DNA of 64,000 nt from Parus major. Its lineage: Eukaryota > Chordata > Aves > Passeriformes > Paridae. The stretch covers positions 113,223,572 through 113,287,571 of the forward strand of contig NC_031768.1 in NCBI RefSeq assembly GCF_001522545.3, in the 5' to 3' direction. The notes beneath the pieces are model-generated. The model saw nothing but the letters and a program-made list of their open reading frames with translations. It made no database searches and was not told the DNA's origin. Shown here piece after piece: positions 59,403 to 64,000 of the stretch. Each line of letters opens with the position of its first letter. Positions within the stretch are counted from its first letter, which is position 1. The translations under genes and the position numbers were made by a program.

Positions 59403-60978
59403 AGTATTCTGGCTTTATTTCAGTGATACAGCAGAGGAACTTCTCTCTCTGTTAAAGGGGCTTTGAGACACAGGGAGATTTCAGGTGCTTGCCCGTGAAT
59501 CCTTGGAATTAAATTGAAGAGTGGAGGCCTAATCTAGCACCTTCTCTCTCAGACACAGCTTTTGCAATTGAACAGAATCCTCTGGAATTTAAAAACTTTG
59601 TTGGGGAGGAAGAAAAGGAGGCCCTCAGCATGAAATCCCCCTGCCCATCCCTGATAAACACCCCCCACATCGGAGCTGGGTGTTCTCTGGAGAGGTTCAA
59701 TACGTGGAAATGAGCGGCAGCACGGAGTGTAGGAAAGCACCAGGGGCACAAGCCCGCCCCGTGTGAGTGCTGCAGGTTATTCCATGGGAATAATGATGGA
59801 AAATGGGCTCCCCCAGGGCCAGCTTTGTGCAGAGCGGGCTCTGAAATGCCACCTGTTGGCACGAGCTGTGTCGCTGGGAATGGGGGGATGCTGATTCTTT
59901 CCTGGGCTGAGTGTGATTATCTCAATAGCTGCACTTGAAAGCTGTTATTTAATTTCCATTGTGACACCGTAATAGTGCTCAGAGGATTACGTGGAAATGG
60001 ATGTGAGGAGCTTGATCCCCGAGAGCGGGAGGCTTTCAAACCATGTGCCTGGGCTGGGTTATTGGGTTTTCTTAAGAAATTGAGCGGGGGTTTGGACTAA
60101 ATGACCATTTGTGCCTCGGCTCCTCGCAGCCTGGTGCAGATAACCGTGTTCTGTGGCTCCCTCTGCTCTCAGGGAGGCGGATGCACGTCGGCTGTGCTGT
60201 TTTTAGGAAGAGAACATTGAAAAGATTCTAAATACAACTCTGTGTTAGTCCAATGCAAGACCATTTCAATTTTAAATCGGCAAATATTTCAGCCGGGCTT
60301 CCATAATGGGTATTAGTTTTTAATTATTTCTGGCATTTTCCCTGATTAAAAATGGAATTTATTACTCTTCTAGTTGTAATTTTATTTACTGACTTGGCAG
60401 GTAGCGTTGCTCCTGGTTTATTTCATGAAAGCCCCTGTAATCTTGAAAAAGCTGGATGGCTCCTGTGTTGATGTTTTTTTTTCACCTGAATGGATTGGGA
60501 AAATATCAGTAGAATTTTGGCATTTTAAGGCTGGTGGAGCTAACAACTTAATTAATTGTTGTTGTGCAAGCATCAGGTTAGCTTTGTGGGACAAAACTTA
60601 ATGGTCAGTCTGGTCCAGGATGTCAATATTTGGTCTCCCTTCAGCTAAATTAAAATTAATAGTTAGCTGTCATGATAGTAAATGGGATTTGATTTATTCT
60701 TCTCTGTGTGCAAATTCCAACCCATTGTGGCGCACATAACCCGTTGTGCATCATCTTCTGCTGAGTAGATCCCTAAAAATTGTCAGAGCCGTCCAAGGTC
60801 CTTACGAAAGGTATAATTTCTATAGGAATTTATCAACTGGCACAGCAAAGGAATCAACAAAATTCCACAGCGTTTGGGTTTTTAAATTTGATGTTGTCAT
60901 TAGCAGCCGGTGGTGTTGGAAGCAGCGAGCTGGGCCGGGCCCTGTGGGACCCTGCGGAGCTCCAGGCACACGAGTGCC
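59403..60978. other. Non-coding DNA; AT-rich block with TAATTA sites
   Basis: No clear repeat. The part at 60190-60900 is strongly AT-rich, with TAATTA at 60321-60326 and 60549-60554 and many TTTAAT/ATTAA motifs. It could be a conserved non-coding element. From 60905 the sequence turns sharply GC- and CpG-rich up to the minisatellite. Confidence 0.45.
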
Positions 60979-61353
60979 GGGATGGGAACGAGTGTCGGGA
61001 TGGGAACGAGAGTGTCGGNNNNNNNNNNNNNNNNNNNNNNNNNNNNNNNNNNNNNNNNNNNNNNNNNNNNNNNNNNNNNNNNNNNNNNNNNNNNNNNNNN
61101 NNNNNNNNNNNNNNNNNNNNNNNNNNNNNNNNNNNNNNNNNNNNNNNNNNNNNNNNNNNNNNNNNNNNNNNNNNNNNNNNNNNNNNNNNNNNNNNNNNNN
61201 NNNNNNNNNNNNNNNNNNNNNNNNNNNNNNNNNNNNNNNNNNNNNNNNNNNNNNNNNNNNNNNNNNNNNNNNNNNNNNNNNNNNNNNNNNNNNNNNNNNN
61301 NNNNNNNNNNNNNNNNNNNNNNNGGGATGGGAACGAGTGGCGGGATGGGAACG
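60979..61353. repeat. 18-bp GC-rich minisatellite
   Basis: Tandem units of 'gggatgggaacgagtgtc' (18 bp): 60979-60996, a 20-bp variant at 60997-61016, then a run of N, then 61324-61341 and a partial unit to 61353. Each unit has two CpGs and two GGG runs. With the N run included, about 20 units would fit. Confidence 0.95.
61019..61323. other. Assembly gap (305 N)
   Basis: A run of 305 unknown bases inside the 18-bp minisatellite. The repeat phase on each side asks for 16 plus a multiple of 18; 304 would fit exactly. Confidence 0.99.
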
Positions 61354-62166
61354 TCCCCACGCTCTGCAGGGAGCCAGTGCCCACCCAGCAGCGCTCAGCT
61401 CTGCCCAGCTCTCACCTGGTGCCACTTCAGAGCCTTCCTTCGGAGCCTACAGCACGTTTCTGGGGAAGAGAAGAAGATGGATGCTGCAAGTCTTGCATAA
61501 ACAAATTACACTTGGCAGGAGGGATGCTGCCGGCTCTTCCCTGCTTGTTAGGAGTTCCAGTAAAACGGGCTCTCTGATACTGAAATATCCCAGAAGAGAG
61601 GCTGGCTCAGGAGAAACTGGAGCCAAAGCAGGGCTGTACCTTCTCCCTTTGAAGCACCATCCTGCCTGTGTTTGCCTTTTCTGCAGTTTTCCTGATGTAT
61701 TGGCAAAGAAATGTCAGGGTAAGTTTCCTGAAAACAAAGGAGTGAATGAATGAAGTATTTTTCTCTCTTATTCCTGAAACTGGTTTTGGGCTTTTCTTTT
61801 TTTCCCCTAAGCCAGTTAGGTTGGGCTTTAAAGAACAAACCTCAAACCCCAGACAATGCAGCAAAGCCAAAAGCTTGGAGCAGGTGTTGCCCACTTGTTC
61901 AAACAAGTCCAGGACTTGTTTCCTTTTCAGAACACAGTTGGAAGTCAGGCCTGAAGGAGGAAAACTAAAATGGAGCTATTGAGCATGAGCTCACAGCCTC
62001 AGCCCTGTGCCCCAAAATTGTGTATTTACGTGTGGGGCTGTGAGAGGAGCAGGTTATTAACCCTGCTGAGCCCTGGGAGCAGAGACACATCCCCACACTA
62101 AACCTTCCCAGACTTCTCCAGCCTTTTAGTTTGTTGGGAGGATTAACTGCAATCCCTTTGCCCTCT
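61354..62166. other. Single-copy non-coding DNA
   Basis: No repeat recognised. A short exon-like stretch with good splice signals lies at 61687-61718 (see findings). Confidence 0.5.
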
Positions 62167-62322
62167 GTGTGGCTGCCCCTGCATCCCTGGAAGTGTCCAA
62201 GGCCAGCCTGGACGGGGCTTGGAGCCACCTGGGATAGTGGGAGGTGTCCCTGCCCCTGTTAGGAGGTGCCAGTGGATGAGCTTTAAGGTCCCTTCCAACC
62301 ATTCCATGACTCTGTGATTCCC
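62167..62322 (+). mobile_element. CR1 LINE 3' fragment
   Basis: Forward CR1: 'gcatccctggaagtgtccaa', 'ggccagcctggacggggctt', 'gatagtgggaggtgtccctg', 'gctttaaggtcccttccaac', tail 'ccatgactctgtgattcc'. Confidence 0.94.
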
Positions 62323-63936
62323 ATGTTCCAGATGTTGTTGGTTTTTGTGAGCAGCTCTGCTGTTTGAGTGCACAGCTTCCTGCCTGCCCACAGCTGAACT
62401 GTTCCTGGCAAGGCTTTTCCCCCTGGCCTCTGCCCCACCGTGGCACAGCCACCCCACTGGGGCTTTGTGGTGCTGGAAGGGTTCCTCCAGAGTCTGGGAT
62501 GCACTCGGAATTCATTTGGCTGGCATTTGCTGCATCTCCTGCATAAACAAACACTTGTTCTTCCTAATTTCAGCTCCATGTCCAGGTCCCATTGGGGCAT
62601 GTTTCCTTGTCAGGAGCCTGTTCCATCAGTGGAAGTTGTTTCCCTTGTGAAGTTTGAGGTGCCCATTGTGTAAAATGTTTCACAAGTCACCTTGGGCTGG
62701 GAAAAGAACATGGTGGGGCAGAGCCTGCAAGCTGGAGCAGAGAGGTGCCCTGCCAGGTGATTATACATTCCTTTTCATGGCTTGTTTGGGTTTTTTTTAG
62801 GAGGCAGAGAATAAGTTGAGGCATGTTAAAGCCTGTGTGAGGAGCGATAATGGAGCGCTCTCTCCTTTCCCACAGCTGGGCGTAGGGAGGACGTGCCAAA
62901 CCTCAGTGCCCGGCTCCTTGTGCTCGCAGCCCTGGCCCCTGGGGGCTGGTGGGAGATGGAGGGGGCTGAGGTGGCACATCCCTGTGCCCTCCTCACCCTG
63001 GTGCTTGCTGTTACCCCTTCCTCATCCCACCACCCCAGCCAGGGAACGAGGTCTGTGCTGAGTGTCCCCTCTACCCCCTGTCCTGCTGCCCAGTGGGGTC
63101 GTTCTGACTCCTCAGGTAAAGCAGAGCTCATGGGGGATGGGGGTGGTTGAAATGGGCCTCAAGCCACATTTCCAGCCATCACTGGATTTATTTGTCTCGT
63201 TTAGTTTATTTGTCTCGTTTCAAAGCCATTCCACGGCTGGTTTAAATTACTCCTCCCTCGTGACCTGCTGTGCTGGTAAATGGTCAGGCTGAACAATATC
63301 CCGATATTAATTGGTGCAGTGGGATTTCGGGTGATGCTTGGAGGAGCTTCATTCTGCTTCTGAACATTAAGTTACTCTGCAAATATTTTTATTGTCTTTA
63401 AATGGGGTTTACTGCTTGTTTACATAATTACTAATCTAATAATTACAGTGGAATTGAACCCTGAAAGTTGGTGGATCTTTGTGAAACACTGAACAAAGGA
63501 AACCAGTCAAGTTTTTGTATCTTTTATAAATGTAAGCCTCTGGAACAATCAAACCGACAGAAATGCCACAAAAATGTCCCAGTTAATGGATTTTCTGTTT
63601 GCTACACTATATAGGGTTACCAAAATTCTGGTAGCTAATTGCAGCCTTACAGATGGCACCAGGAGGGATGGATTTCTCCAGCCTGTGTTGCCTTCCTTTG
63701 GCTCCCTGCAGTTCAGAGCAAAGAACACTTTCTGCAGAGGGGAAGAGAGTATCTGGCTGCTTTTTGGGTGCTTTGCTGGGAGAATTTCAGGTATTTAAAA
63801 AAATTATACGTAAGTTGTTAACAAGGGCGCTTTCAGAACTTATTGGGAGTGTTTTTGAAGAGTACTTTTTTGTTTTAATGGGAAAATTAGGTGGGGATTG
63901 TGACCTGGGGTGGTGCTGGGAGATGACAGAGAACTG
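62323..63936. other. Single-copy non-coding DNA
   Basis: No interspersed repeat. A direct duplication of 'tttatttgtctcgttt' with period 18 lies at 63187-63220. An AT-rich block with TAATTA at 63425-63430 and 63440-63445 lies within 63290-63560. No gene recognised. Confidence 0.5.
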
Positions 63937-64000
63937 CCTTCCTCCTCCTCCTTCCTCCTCCTTCCTCCTCCTCCTTCCTCCTCCTCCTTCCTCCTCCTCC
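63937..64000. repeat. Pyrimidine-only (CCT/CCTT)n microsatellite
   Basis: 64 bases without a purine, built from CCTT followed by two to four CCT triplets. It runs into the window edge, so its full length is unknown. Confidence 0.98.

Noticed and set aside
60078..60160. Another forward CR1 tail ('gggggtttggactaaatgac')
   Set aside because: Only about 20 bases match and the usual 'ttctgtgattct' end is missing; too weak to list.
60746..61753. 335-codon plus-strand open frame and companions on both strands
   Set aside because: Over 100 codons are unknown bases and much of the rest is the 18-bp repeat read as protein.
1..64000. Endogenous retrovirus or LTR element
   Set aside because: I saw no retroviral gene motifs, primer-binding site or paired long terminal repeats; the interspersed repeats I recognised are all CR1.

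Overview
This window reads as vertebrate nuclear DNA from a bird, most likely a songbird. The main evidence is about 25 copies of CR1, the LINE retrotransposon typical of birds. Nearly all keep the 3' end, with its TTCTGTGATTCT-like tail, and are cut short at the 5' end. Several belong to a type ('gggctggagctgtgccagg...' with a 'caggatattctgtgattc' end) that I associate with songbirds from memory; a database search would be needed to confirm this. CR1 sequence adds up to roughly 5 kb by my estimates, about 8% of the window. I see no bacterial genes, CRISPR arrays, tRNA, rRNA or retroviral genes.

I found no protein-coding gene I can support. Open frames occur on both strands, but they are short or explained by CR1 sequence, tandem repeats or runs of N, and none shows a domain I recognise. 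The window is best read as intergenic DNA or the inside of very large introns. The only protein-like remnant I can name is a frameshifted piece of CR1 reverse transcriptase (about 4085-4278, minus strand).

Layout. 1-9.5 kb: mostly single-copy DNA with five CR1 fragments, one carrying the reverse-transcriptase remnant. 9.5-15.5 kb: single-copy DNA with one long CR1 (12.7-13.2 kb). 15.6-15.9 kb: a GC-rich 56-bp minisatellite holding a 190-N assembly gap. 16-27 kb: single-copy DNA with six CR1 pieces, including the longest (20.46-21.0 kb). 28.0 kb: a (TA)n microsatellite. 33-37 kb: a hydrophobic open stretch on the minus strand and a 21-23 bp minisatellite (36.3 kb). 37-43.7 kb: a long stretch almost free of repeats. 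43.7-62.3 kb: the densest CR1 region, also holding a CpG-island-like block (47.46-47.75 kb) and a CpG-enriched block (49.8-50.5 kb). 61.0-61.35 kb: an 18-bp minisatellite with a 305-N gap. The window ends inside a pyrimidine-only microsatellite.

The best leads are these: the two minisatellites that defeated assembly; a stretch of about 110-125 bp flanking two CR1 copies 37 kb apart, which points to a duplication or an unnamed repeat; a CR1 copy with an internal deletion; the two CpG-rich blocks; and a few short exon-like stretches with good splice signals. The exon candidates are weak, because decoys are common at this scale.
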